Below, piece after piece: positions 44,253-53,529 of a stretch of 64,000 nt of DNA. The notes under the pieces are model-generated. The model was not told the origin of the DNA. It did not search any database and was given only the letters and a program-made list of their open reading frames with translations. The position numbers and the translations under genes were made by a program. Source of the DNA: Lewinellaceae bacterium (lineage in GTDB: Bacteria; Bacteroidota; Bacteroidia; Chitinophagales; Saprospiraceae); contig JACJYK010000002.1 in assembly GCA_020636135.1 (NCBI GenBank), positions 453,501-517,500 on the forward strand. The letters run 5' to 3'. Every line of letters begins with the position of its first letter. The first letter of the stretch is position 1.

Positions 44253-44705
44253 TTAATGCAAGGGAGGACCCACAATTTCAATTTGGTATTCAGCCGCTTT
44301 TGACGCTAATCCTGCTTTATCTGCTTCGGATGGTGGACCATGGCGCTCGGGGAGGGTATCCGCCCCGGCTGGGATGGAAATTGCTTTGACAAATTCCTCA
44401 AAATCATGCCCGGTCGTAATGGTTAACCATCGCCCTCCCTGACTGGATTCAACGCGGTAAGAGTGTGGTGTACCCTTAGGAACGAAAATGGTTTCTTTTT
44501 CCTTGATGCGGTGTTCCTGGGTACCAATTCTAAAACGGAACTCACCTTCCAGTACCACAAATATTTCATCCTCGTTGTGATGAATATGCAAGGGAGGAGA
44601 ATCACCATGGTAGGCGCGATGCTCCAGCAATGAAATGTGGTCAGCACTATCATTTCCCGAAACGCGGATTTTTACAAGCGTCTCAAGGAACCAATATCCA
44701 ATCAT
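44253..44705 (-). CDS. Cupin domain protein, copy 2
   Basis: A 150-residue single cupin: motif 1 PPLHIHHNEDEIFVVLEGEFRF and motif 2 TIFVPKGTPHSYRV, with the metal ligands retained. The tail FEEFVKAISIPA...PERHGPP parallels that of the cupin at 35805, marking the two as paralogues. Reaction unknown. Monocistronic. Confidence 0.87.
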   Translation of the reverse strand: MIGYWFLETLVKIRVSGNDSADHISLLEHRAYHGDSPPLHIHHNEDEIFVVLEGEFRFRIGTQEHRIKEKETIFVPKGTPHSYRVESSQGGRWLTITTGHDFEEFVKAISIPAGADTLPERHGPPSEADKAGLASKAAEYQIEIVGPPLH

Positions 44706-44854
44706 GATGATCTATTTTAGATTAAATTACCATGATTCAAAACAAATACAAATTATTCTTGAACAATGATTGATTTTTTCCCTTTTGGCAAAAGGCGTTG
44801 AAATATTGTCAATGACAACCGATGCATACCAAAAAGTCTATTGGTTTCTTATGC

Positions 44855-45919
44855 TCAAATCCAGGGGCCCTGTTTGGTGACAGGAATAAAGGATTCCCCT
44901 TCCAGTCGATAAAGTCCGCCTCCACCGCCGACCCAGAATCTGCCTTTTGAATCTTCAAATATCGTTTGAACGGCTTTTATACCCAGTCCTTGCTTTTCAC
45001 CATAATTCTTAAACGAATTTCCATCGTAACGGTAAACACCAAAACCTTCGGAACTTAGCCAGATATTTCCCCGCTTATCTTCATAGATGACACAAACTTC
45101 ATTATTCCTTATACTATCCTGAGCAGTATAATTAGTGTAGGATCTGCCATCGTACCGACTTACGCCTCCATCCCGTGTTCCAAACCAGATATTGCCCTTA
45201 CTGTCTTCCATAATATTATCTACATGTTTATTTGTCAGGCCATCTTTTTCGGCATATCGGGTAAAGGTCCGGCCATCGTATTTGAAAGCGCCAAATCCGT
45301 TGGTGGAAAACCAAATATTTCCGGCCCGGTCTTCCGTTATGGACCAGGACGTTGCTTTGGTGATGAATTCTCCGGACACCTCTTCGGGATAAGGAAGCTT
45401 GAAAGGGGCCCATTTGCCACCGTCAAATCGAAAGATTCCTGTCGCCGAACCGGCCCAGATTATCCCTTGCCGGTCTGCTAATATGCTCCAGAAATGATGT
45501 CCTCCGAAAAAGGAAGTATCCGAATAGTTGATAAATTTTTTTCCACCGTCATCCGTGGCTGACCAGTCGTATTTTACTACACCCTGATCGGTGGCGAACC
45601 AGATGTTTTTTTCCCGATCTTCAGCAATTCCTGTGATTTGCTGCCCGGCGAAACCTTGGTCATTGGAGTACCACGAGACCCTTTTTCCATCGTAGTGCGC
45701 CACGCCATATCCATTGGTACCAAACCACAGGTTACCGTTCTTATCTTCCAGTATATTGCGGATATATTCGGCTATTTGTGGCCCTTGAGGTGTATCCGGT
45801 GGTGTTTGAGGTTCCCCGGTCTGAATGACAGGTGTAGGTTTTTCCTGTCGGCTGCAGGCGGTGAACAATAAAATGGCACCTATTAGTGCAATAAAATACT
45901 TACTGTAAGAGGTTTTCAT
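44855..45919 (-). CDS. Two-component-regulator-propeller lipoprotein, seven blades
   Basis: A 354-residue lipoprotein (LLFTACS, Cys22). It contains seven repeats of about 42 residues, each with an E-D-x-x-G-N-I-W-F-G-T-type strand and a G-V-x-x-Y-D-G turn (NLWFGT, NIWFAT, IIWAGS, NIWFST, NIWFGT, NIWLSS, RFWVGG). These would close one complete propeller. Such Reg_prop domains usually form the periplasmic sensor of hybrid two-component systems; here it stands alone without kinase or membrane anchor other than the lipid. It may bind a ligand or a protein. Confidence 0.88.
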   Translation of the reverse strand: MKTSYSKYFIALIGAILLFTACSRQEKPTPVIQTGEPQTPPDTPQGPQIAEYIRNILEDKNGNLWFGTNGYGVAHYDGKRVSWYSNDQGFAGQQITGIAEDREKNIWFATDQGVVKYDWSATDDGGKKFINYSDTSFFGGHHFWSILADRQGIIWAGSATGIFRFDGGKWAPFKLPYPEEVSGEFITKATSWSITEDRAGNIWFSTNGFGAFKYDGRTFTRYAEKDGLTNKHVDNIMEDSKGNIWFGTRDGGVSRYDGRSYTNYTAQDSIRNNEVCVIYEDKRGNIWLSSEGFGVYRYDGNSFKNYGEKQGLGIKAVQTIFEDSKGRFWVGGGGGLYRLEGESFIPVTKQGPWI

Positions 45920-45974
45920 CGCTCTTTTTTTCTAGACTATAAAATTATTTGCAGGATCCTTTTTTACACCTGAA

Positions 45975-45994
45975 CAGATGTAAACAGATGTAAA
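45975..45994. repeat. Two tandem AGATGTAAAC copies
   Basis: A 10-bp direct repeat followed by a degenerate third (GGACTGTAAA). It lies upstream of the propeller lipoprotein start and is a possible regulator site. Confidence 0.5.
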
Positions 45995-46053
45995 CGGACT
46001 GTAAAGATTTGATGAGCTTGCGGTAATGTATAGTGGCGTTTGCCAAAAAGCTA

Positions 46054-46632
46054 TTACCTGTCTAACATATAATTCAGTTCAGTGACCCCGGAAGCGAATT
46101 GTTGTGTATTTAAAAGGTTGAGTTTGACCTTCTCTTTGATGTCCGTAAACAAAGGGATGCCTTGCCCGAGAACAACCGGATTGACGAATAGCCAGTAACC
46201 ATCAATTAAGCCGTGTTGTTGCAGGGCATGGGTGGCAGTCGGACTTCCGAAGAGCAAAATGTCGTCGCTCCCTTCATAACTGGTATTTTTTATTTCGTTG
46301 ATGCTGTCTGTAAGATTATTACTTATAATCGTGGTATTTGACAAATTCTCTGCACGGATGGTTCTGGATAATACCACTTTATGAACGTTGTTGTACCACT
46401 TGGAATGCTCGATATCATGTTTGGTTGCCGACGGCCTTTTGCCTGCTTCAGGCCAGTAATTTTCCATCATCTGATACGTTACCCGTCCGTACAGTGCAGC
46501 GCCGGTTTTGCCTATCCTCTGACCAACGTGGTCAAAAAGTTGTTGATCAAGTTGAACCCAGTTGAGTTCGCCATGTGGCCCGGCTACAAACCCGTCGAGG
46601 GAGATGTGCATAAATGAAATAATGTTTTTCAT
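46054..46632 (-). CDS. RibD-C/dihydrofolate-reductase-like protein, copy 3
   Basis: A 192-residue DHFR-fold protein: ISFMHISLDGFVAGPHGELNW, ALYGRVTYQMMENYWPEA, KVVLSRTIRAENLSN, ILLFGSPTATHALQQHGLIDGYWL, NPVVLGQGIPLF. Closer to copy 2 (37011-37568) than to copy 1. Probable NADPH-binding reductase without known substrate. Confidence 0.88.
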   Translation of the reverse strand: MKNIISFMHISLDGFVAGPHGELNWVQLDQQLFDHVGQRIGKTGAALYGRVTYQMMENYWPEAGKRPSATKHDIEHSKWYNNVHKVVLSRTIRAENLSNTTIISNNLTDSINEIKNTSYEGSDDILLFGSPTATHALQQHGLIDGYWLFVNPVVLGQGIPLFTDIKEKVKLNLLNTQQFASGVTELNYMLDR

Positions 46633-46719
46633 TATCCTGGTTAAAGTCTTAAATTATTAAATGCTCCCGGTATGCAATCAGGAATTCCAATTGCGTTGAG
46701 CCGGTCAATGGTTTTCTCC

Positions 46720-47160
46720 TCACTTTATTATTGTTCTGTTCTTTCGGTAGGAATTCTTGATGGCTATTTTACCATGTTTAAATGTAAACAAATCACAGCC
46801 GGTGACTTCAACTTTGGTCCCATCTCTTTTTGTTCCCGAGAATGTCCATTCTGTCAGACCCCGGTCCCCGGAAATAATATGCCTTGGGTTGGCCCATTGA
46901 GCATCCGGGAATGTGTTAAAGACATCTTCAAATGCTTTTCTCACAGCCAGTTGTCCGACGAATTTCTCTCCGTCTGCATCCGGGCCTGCGGATGCCTCAA
47001 AAATACAGTCTTCAGTCATGTGGGACATAATTGCGTCCAGGTCATGCGCATTAAAGGCATCGGCAAAGGATTGTAGAAATTGGGTGCTGACTTCAGTGAC
47101 AGATTGTGCCATAAGCGTACATTGAATCATGATCAGGGAGAAAAGCATTAATCTTTTCAT
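46720..47160 (-). CDS. Exported NTF2/SnoaL-like protein
   Basis: A 146-residue protein with a short signal peptide (IMIQCTLMAQS, cleavage near residue 19). It has the NTF2-like pattern FLQSFADAFNAHDLDAIMSHMTEDCIFEASAG, EKFVGQLAVRKAFEDVFNTFPDA, and GCDLFTFKHGKIAIKNSYRKNR. Ketosteroid-isomerase-like; ligand unknown. Monocistronic. Confidence 0.83.
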   Translation of the reverse strand: MKRLMLFSLIMIQCTLMAQSVTEVSTQFLQSFADAFNAHDLDAIMSHMTEDCIFEASAGPDADGEKFVGQLAVRKAFEDVFNTFPDAQWANPRHIISGDRGLTEWTFSGTKRDGTKVEVTGCDLFTFKHGKIAIKNSYRKNRTIIK

Positions 47161-47388
47161 AAAAAAGGTGTTGTCTGGAAGAATTCCGGTTATTAATGGT
47201 GCGTAAGGAAGGTTGCAAGGTTTTGTATTTCACCATGGAAAGTTAGTCCTAAAGCCAGTCTTCAGCAAGTGTTTTTTAGTGAGCTCAAAGAGCAGCCCTG
47301 GTTGTTTCCTTACCCCAAAAATTTATGGATTGCTTGGTACCGGGTGGAAAAAATTTGAACTTACCATTGTAAATCAGTAGAAGCAGAT

Positions 47389-48687
47389 ATGGATAATAGT
47401 ACGAAACTACATGAAAGAAGGAAATCGGTGGTACCGCGAGGGGTTGGAGTATTTAACCCGGCTACGGCAGTTTCTGCCAAAAATGCCATCGTAGTCGATG
47501 CCGATGGCAGGGAGCTTATTGACTTTGCCGGAGGTATCGGTGTGCAGAATGCCGGCCATTGTCCTGAACCGGTGGTTGCAGCGATCTGTGAACAGGCCCA
47601 GAAACTCATCCATACCTGTTTCAATGTAGCAACCTATGATGTGTACATGGAGTTGGCAGAGGAACTCATATCCTTATTTCCGCACGGGGAACATACCAAA
47701 GTCATGTTGACCACCACCGGAGCAGAATCCGTGGAAAATGCAGTTAAAATAGCCCGTCAGCACACAGGCAGGAGCGCCATTGTAGCATTTACTGACGGCT
47801 TTCACGGACGCAGCATGATGGCCATGACGCTGACTTCCAAGGTTTCCTATAAGCTGGGCTGCGGTCCCTTTGCACCTGAGGTATATCATCTGCCATATCC
47901 CAACTATAACCGGTATAATGATGGTCTGGATATGGATCAATTTGTGGAGCGGGAAACACGCCGTTTGCGGGAAAGCCTGATCAACCGGATAGCCCCGAAT
48001 AATGTAGCCGCGGTGATCATTGAATTGGTCCAGGGGGAAGGAGGATTTGTGGTAGCTCCGGTTGAGTATGTGCGGGAATTACGGAAAATATGTGACGAAT
48101 TTGGCATCGTACTGATCATTGACGAAGTTCAATCGGGTTTTGGGCGCACCGGTAAATGGGGTGCATACCAGCACTACAACATAACTCCTGACATCTCCGT
48201 CTGGGCCAAATCGATGGGAGCCGGCATGCCGATAGGTTGTGTGATGGGTCGCGCAGACATTATGGACAGCGCGCTGCCCGGCACGATCGGGGGTACCTAT
48301 CTGGGCAACCCGGTCTGTGCCGCCGCTGCCCTCGCCAATATCCGGTTTATGCAATCAATCGACATCAATGCCAGGGCCAGGCATGTTGGTGAAATTGTTC
48401 GCACCAGGTTTGAAGACATGAATTCCAGAATTCCGGCCATTGGAGATATCCGCGGATTGGGCGCGATGCTGGCATTTTCTCTCGTCAAAAACAAAAATCC
48501 GCAGGAGCCCGATGCAGACCTGACCCGTAGGTTGGTGCTGGCATGTCTGGACCGGGGCCTGATCCTTATCAGTGCCGGTGTTTATGGAAATGTCATCCGA
48601 ATACTGAGTCCACTCACCATTTCCGATGATCACCTTAAGCGTGGGTTGGATATCCTGGACGAGGAGCTGGTGCGTTTGTCGGCTTGA
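47389..48687 (+). CDS. gabT: 4-aminobutyrate transaminase
   Basis: A 432-residue class III aminotransferase. It has RGVGVFNPATAVSAKNAIVVDADG, IDFAGGIGVQNAGHCPEPV, TTGAESVENAVKIARQHTGR, IIDEVQSGFGRTGKWGAYQH, PLP-Lys in VWAKSMGAGMPIGCVMG, and the GabT-type GTIGGTYLGNPVCAAAALA. It would convert GABA plus 2-oxoglutarate to succinate semialdehyde plus glutamate. No succinate-semialdehyde dehydrogenase is adjacent. It sits on the other side of the repeat array from the beta-lysine-type operon, whose predicted end product is GABA. Confidence 0.9.
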   Translation: MDNSTKLHERRKSVVPRGVGVFNPATAVSAKNAIVVDADGRELIDFAGGIGVQNAGHCPEPVVAAICEQAQKLIHTCFNVATYDVYMELAEELISLFPHGEHTKVMLTTTGAESVENAVKIARQHTGRSAIVAFTDGFHGRSMMAMTLTSKVSYKLGCGPFAPEVYHLPYPNYNRYNDGLDMDQFVERETRRLRESLINRIAPNNVAAVIIELVQGEGGFVVAPVEYVRELRKICDEFGIVLIIDEVQSGFGRTGKWGAYQHYNITPDISVWAKSMGAGMPIGCVMGRADIMDSALPGTIGGTYLGNPVCAAAALANIRFMQSIDINARARHVGEIVRTRFEDMNSRIPAIGDIRGLGAMLAFSLVKNKNPQEPDADLTRRLVLACLDRGLILISAGVYGNVIRILSPLTISDDHLKRGLDILDEELVRLSA

Positions 48688-48690
48688 GTT

Positions 48691-49940
48691 TTTTATGTCA
48701 CCCCTGCGGGGTTCGATGACATATTGAAAATAGCAATGTGTTTCACCCATTTCTAAGGTGATCGCGCGCCTTCAGGGCTATCCTGGATGGCAATGTCACC
48801 CCCCTCGTAGTTTACTCTTATGGATGACTATCCACGCAAAGCCCTGAAGGGGCGACATTGGTTAGCATGGGGAACCACCCCATGCATTTATGATTCATCG
48901 GAGACAATAACCCGAGCTCTGAAAGGGCGTCATCCAGGAGCATGGGGAACCATCCTATGCAACCAATATTCATTGGAAATTCGGGCCCTGCAGGGGCGAC
49001 ATAAATGATGAATTATTAAGGATAAATGAATCGGAATGGTGATTTAATGATATGAATCCTGTTTGGCAACAGGTGTATGCATTCAATTTTCTATGTCACC
49101 CCTGCGGGGTTCGATGACATATTGATAATGGCAATGGGTTTCACCCATTGCTGATGTGATGACACCCCTTCGGGGTTATAAAATCATGTCTTAAACTAGT
49201 TACCAAGAGCCCTGAAAGGGCGTCATCCAGGAGCATGGGGAACCACCCCATGCATTAATTATTCAATGGAAAACCGAGTCCTGTAGGGGCGACATAAATG
49301 ATGAATTATTAAGGATAAATGAATCGGAATGGTGATTTAATGATGCTAATTCTCCCTGGTGCCGTGTGTATTCATAAATTTTCTATGTCACCCCTGCGGG
49401 GTTCGACGTTACATTGAAAATGGCAATGGGTTTCACCCATTGCTGATGTGATGACACCCCTTCGGGGTTATAAAATCCCGTCTTAAACTAGTTGCCAAGA
49501 GCCCTGAAAGGGCGTCATCCAGGAGCATGGGGAACCATCCTATGCAACCAATATTCATTGGAAATTCGGGCCCTGCAGGGGCGACATAAATGATGAATTA
49601 TTAAGGATAAATGAATCGGAATGGTGATTTAATGATGCTAATCCTCCTTGGTGCCGTGTGTATTCATAAAATTTTCTATGTCACCCATGCGGGGTTCGAT
49701 GTTACATTGATAATGGCAATGGGTTTCACCCATTGCTGATGTGATGACACCCCTTCGGGGTTATAAAATCCTGTCTTAAACTAGTTGCCAAGAGCCCTGA
49801 AAGGGCGTCATCCAGGAGCATGGGGAACCACCCCATGCAACCAATATTCATTGGAAAACCGAGCCCTGCAGGGGCGACATAAATGATGAATTATTTATCC
49901 CAATTAAATCGGATTGGTGACATGACGGCCCTTCGGGGTT
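48691..49940. repeat. Tandem array of four palindromic units (REP/BIME-like)
   Basis: Units start at 48694, 49092, 49384 and 49677, giving periods of 398, 292 and 293 bp. Each unit contains a series of hairpins: TGTCA-CCCC-TGC-GGGG-TTCGA-TGACA, CAATGGGTTTCACCCATTG, ACCCC-TTCG-GGGT, GCCCT-GAAA-GGGC, GCATGGGG-aacca-CCCCATGC and GCCCTGCAGGGGC. The second half of a unit is an inverted copy of the first half (ATGTCACCCCTGCGGGG against CCCTGCAGGGGCGACAT). A lone half copy ends the array at 49920-49947. The area between the convergent gabT and symporter genes holds no credible coding sequence. Confidence 0.9.
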
Positions 49941-49941
49941 A

Positions 49942-51381
49942 TCATGCCATCACTTTTTCCTGAGTATCAAAATAAGACGTGATCAGGAAAACAAGAATGG
50001 ATGCGGTGATACCAAAAACTATTGGATCCAAACCAAATGGCAGATCTATCTTAGCTATAATCAGAATGATGGTGGTGGCGCCACCGCTGATCATCGATAA
50101 TATGGCTGCCAGGGATGAGTGTTTTTTATTGATTAATAGCATTAATACCGGCACAAATATTCCGGAGACCATGAACGCATATGAATAAAGCATGATTTCC
50201 AGCACCTGCTGCATCTGCAGGGCTATGACGATGGCGATGACTCCAATAATTAACGTAAACAATTGAGATGCCCTGATGCTGTCGCCCAATTTGCTGTGAA
50301 AAGGCCGGATGATATCCGTCATGAGATTACCGGAAGCGGCCATCAAACAACTGTCCGCCGTTGACATGATCGCAGAAAAGTACGCCGACATGACCAGGCC
50401 CATCAACCCGATCGGCAGGATATGTCTCAGAAATACCGGCAAGGCAATCTCACTGTCAATGTCCCCGACCGAACTATAACCCATCCCGGCCAGAAGTCCC
50501 TGCTCCAAGGCTACGCGACCAAACAATCCCAGCAAAGTGCCCAGGAAAGCCATCACCGGCCACTCAAACAAGCCAGCAATGAGCCATGCCTTCTTGGCAG
50601 TCTTCTCATCCTTGCAGGCATAGATCCGCTGGTAGAGGGTCATGCCGATAAACCAGATGGGAACGATGGTGACCATCCAATTGATTACTTGCACGAACGA
50701 GATGTTGGTCAGGCTGAAAAAACGTGGAGGCAGGTATTTTGCAATCCCTTCCCAACCACCCAGATGGAAGTAACCGAATGGAATGCCAATCAGGATTAAT
50801 CCGGACATCAGGATGATCCACTGGACCGTATCCGTGTAGACCACTGCTTTCAGCCCGCCCGCCACCGTATACACAATCGCTATAATGCCAATAATCAACA
50901 CGGCTTCTGTCACCGTGATGGTCTGAAACGTAGCAGATGCCAGTTTTGCTCCGGCGAGCACCTGAGAACTGGTAAAGCCTACATACCCGATAAATGAGAT
51001 TATCCCGGCGATGAATGCCGGTCTTTTGTCATAATAGTGTTCAAGCAGCTGCGGGAAGCTGAGGAAATTATGATTTTTACCATGATGGTAGACTTTTGGG
51101 ATCAGAAATACTGCACTCAGCCATGCACCGATGATGCCGGTAAATAGCATCCAGCTTCCGGAAATTCCCAGTATAAAACCCAGTCCTCCCAATCCAATCG
51201 AGAATCCACCCCCCACATCGGTGGCTACTACCGACAATCCGATATGACCCGCAGACATTTCGCGTTTTCCCACATAGTAGTCCTCTTTTGATTCATTTTT
51301 ACTGTAAAAGAAGAACCCTATTCCGAGCATTGAAATCAAATAAATGATGAAGATCGTAAGGTCAATCCAATGAATTTCCAT
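49942..51381 (-). CDS. Sodium:solute symporter (SSS family)
   Basis: A 479-residue SSS (PutP/SGLT) transporter with about 13 membrane spans. It begins IDLTIFIIYLISMLGIGFFF and has VGKREMSAGHIGLSVVATDVGGGFSIG (Na+ and substrate region), the SSQVLAGAKLA segment, and a conserved SAYFSAIMSTADSCLMAASG motif. It is divergent from the aminotransferase-led operon, 167 nt apart, and is the natural candidate for importing that operon's amino-acid-like substrate. Its 3' end borders the palindromic array. Confidence 0.88.
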   Translation of the reverse strand: MEIHWIDLTIFIIYLISMLGIGFFFYSKNESKEDYYVGKREMSAGHIGLSVVATDVGGGFSIGLGGLGFILGISGSWMLFTGIIGAWLSAVFLIPKVYHHGKNHNFLSFPQLLEHYYDKRPAFIAGIISFIGYVGFTSSQVLAGAKLASATFQTITVTEAVLIIGIIAIVYTVAGGLKAVVYTDTVQWIILMSGLILIGIPFGYFHLGGWEGIAKYLPPRFFSLTNISFVQVINWMVTIVPIWFIGMTLYQRIYACKDEKTAKKAWLIAGLFEWPVMAFLGTLLGLFGRVALEQGLLAGMGYSSVGDIDSEIALPVFLRHILPIGLMGLVMSAYFSAIMSTADSCLMAASGNLMTDIIRPFHSKLGDSIRASQLFTLIIGVIAIVIALQMQQVLEIMLYSYAFMVSGIFVPVLMLLINKKHSSLAAILSMISGGATTIILIIAKIDLPFGLDPIVFGITASILVFLITSYFDTQEKVMA

Positions 51382-51548
51382 AAGTCGTATCCGGCTGATT
51401 TCAAAACTGGTGAAGTTTTAAATGTATAATTTTAATTTTATTATATTGCCTCAAGTGTTAGGGATAGTACGGTGTAATATTTATTATCGGTGTTGAAGGA
51501 GCTCGTTTTCTGCGACAATATTATTCATCCTGGTAAATCCGGATTTCA

Positions 51549-52829
51549 ATGAGTAGCCACTGCATTCAGCCTCTGCTGAATAAAAAATACCTGAAGGCAG
51601 TATCGGCTTCAGGTGTTTTCATTTATGATGAAAATGGTAAGGGTTATCTGGACGGATCTTCGGGGCCTGTGGCCTCATCCCTTGGGCATACTCACCCGGG
51701 GATGGCAGAGCATATCATCAGGCAACTCGGTAAAATTCAATTCGTCTACAGGACCCAGTTTGGGACAGAAGAAGCCGAGCAGCTGGCCTGGAAACTCGCC
51801 GAAATTTCTCCTGGCAAGCAATACGATCATACCTTTTTTGTAAACAGCGGCTCGGAGGCAACCGAAACAGCGCTGAAAATAGCAATCCAATACTGGCGCG
51901 AAAGAGGTAGAAACTCGAAGATCCAGTTCATCTCCAGGCAAAAGAGCTATCATGGGATTACCATGGGATCCCTTGCGGTATCCGGACATCAGATCAGGCG
52001 TCAGCAGTTTGAAAAAGTGCTGTGGCACAGCCCGGAGAAGTTAACCAGGGATCTGGAAACAGACTCTCTTGAGAAGCATCTGGTCGAAGTGGAAGCTATC
52101 ATTCGTAAGACAGGCGCCGATCATATTGCCGGCCTGATCCTGGAGCCTATTATTGGAGCGGCAGGTACTGTTCTGGTCCCACCGGATGGCTATTACCAGG
52201 CTATGAAACAAATCTGCCGGGAACATGAAATACTTTTCATGGCGGATGAAGTGATGACCGGTCTGGGCAGGACGGGTAAGTACTTTGGACTCGACCATTG
52301 GGACACCTATGCAGATATCGTAACCATCGGTAAAAGCCTGGGGGCCGGTTATGCTCCGATAGCGGCGACCATGATGACGGATGCGATCCTGGATCCTATC
52401 CGTAAAGGAAGTGGCCTGATCATGAGTGGACATACCTACAGTGCCCATCCTCTTTCCTGTGCCACCGCGTTACAGGTGCTTAACATCATCGAACAGGATA
52501 ATTTAGTGGAAAATGTAAATCGGATGGGCGGAATTCTTAAGATGGGACTTCATGCGATTAAAGACAAATTTGGTCTGGTTCAGACAGTGAGAGGGAAAGG
52601 CCTCCTGCTGGGGATGGAGTTGGATCCTGCCGTTCCGGGTCTGCAGGGAAAAATCATAGAACGTTGTTTTGAAAACGGATTGCTGGTGTATCCTTCTATG
52701 GGTGGTAAAGACGGCAATGCAGAAAACGGGTTGCTGATAGCTCCGCCTTATATCATATCTGAATCAGAAACAGAACAATTGCTGGATCTGTTGGACACAT
52801 CAATCAGCCAGGTGGCTCAATCACTCTGA
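51549..52829 (+). CDS. yodT-like: Class III aminotransferase, YodT-like
   Basis: A 426-residue PLP enzyme: YLDGSSGPVASSLGHTHPGM, VNSGSEATETALKIAIQYWRE, FMADEVMTGLGRTGKYF, and PLP-Lys in VTIGKSLGAGYAPIAATM. The order with the next four genes matches Bacillus yodT-yodS-yodR-yodQ-yodP by content, where the aminotransferase is proposed to remove the beta-amino group of N-acetyl-beta-lysine. It lies 1 nt before the CoA-transferase A gene. Substrate inferred from context only. Confidence 0.85.
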   Translation: MSSHCIQPLLNKKYLKAVSASGVFIYDENGKGYLDGSSGPVASSLGHTHPGMAEHIIRQLGKIQFVYRTQFGTEEAEQLAWKLAEISPGKQYDHTFFVNSGSEATETALKIAIQYWRERGRNSKIQFISRQKSYHGITMGSLAVSGHQIRRQQFEKVLWHSPEKLTRDLETDSLEKHLVEVEAIIRKTGADHIAGLILEPIIGAAGTVLVPPDGYYQAMKQICREHEILFMADEVMTGLGRTGKYFGLDHWDTYADIVTIGKSLGAGYAPIAATMMTDAILDPIRKGSGLIMSGHTYSAHPLSCATALQVLNIIEQDNLVENVNRMGGILKMGLHAIKDKFGLVQTVRGKGLLLGMELDPAVPGLQGKIIERCFENGLLVYPSMGGKDGNAENGLLIAPPYIISESETEQLLDLLDTSISQVAQSL

Positions 52830-52830
52830 C

Positions 52831-53529
52831 ATGGACACTTTTAACAAAGTAGCGGATTACCAGGATGTCCAACCATTATTTTTTGACGGGATGACCCTGC
52901 TGTTTGGTGGTTTCGGAGGTGTGGGCACCCCACCTACGCTGGTGGATTGTCTGATTGAATCAGGTGTAAAAGATGTTCATTTAATTGGTAATGACGCCGG
53001 ATTTCCCTGGATCGGTATCGGTAAATTTGTTTGCCTTAAGCGGGCTGTATCCCTGATCGCTTCCCATATTGGATCGAATCCCGTGGCCGGTCAGCTCATG
53101 CACGATGGAGCATTAAATGTGGAATTTTCGCCTCAGGGAATATTGAATGAAAGGATCCGCTCCGGAGGAGTTGGCCTCAATGGGTTTCTGACAGAGATCG
53201 GAAAGGGGACGGTCCTGGCGGAAAACAAGCCCATTGTAAACATCGATGGCAAGGAATATCTGTATGAATCTCCACTCACCGGAGATGTAGGAATTATCTA
53301 CGCCAGGAAAGCCGATACATTCGGAAATCTGGTATTTGACAAAACAGCTCGCAATAACAACCCTCTGATTGCCATGGCTGCCAAAATCACCATCGCAGAA
53401 GTGGAGGAAATTGTCGAGATGGGAGCGCTCGACCCGGAAGAAATCATTGTTCCCGGGGCATATGTGAAATATGTCGTTCCTACCAAAGGCATCAACTGGA
53501 AATGGATATGGGAGATTCAAGGCAAATAA
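52831..53529 (+). CDS. yodR-like: 3-oxoacid CoA-transferase, subunit A
   Basis: A 232-residue alpha subunit of a family I CoA-transferase: TLLFGGFGGVGTPPTLVDCLI (glycine-rich CoA loop), NDAGFPWIGIGKFV, VEFSPQGILNERIRSGGVGL, and GDVGIIYARKADTFGNLVF. It activates a 3-oxoacid using succinyl-CoA or acetyl-CoA. It overlaps the B subunit gene by 28 nt and follows the aminotransferase by 1 nt, indicating a multi-gene operon. Confidence 0.93.
   Translation: MDTFNKVADYQDVQPLFFDGMTLLFGGFGGVGTPPTLVDCLIESGVKDVHLIGNDAGFPWIGIGKFVCLKRAVSLIASHIGSNPVAGQLMHDGALNVEFSPQGILNERIRSGGVGLNGFLTEIGKGTVLAENKPIVNIDGKEYLYESPLTGDVGIIYARKADTFGNLVFDKTARNNNPLIAMAAKITIAEVEEIVEMGALDPEEIIVPGAYVKYVVPTKGINWKWIWEIQGK

Noticed and set aside
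48820..49008. Small plus-strand ORF with KALKGRHWLAWGTTPC-type sequence
   Set aside because: It lies wholly inside the palindromic repeats and simply translates them; such frames are repeat artefacts.
48691..49940. CRISPR array
   Set aside because: Repeat units are about 290-400 bp and made of palindromes, without short uniform repeats and unique spacers; no cas genes are nearby.
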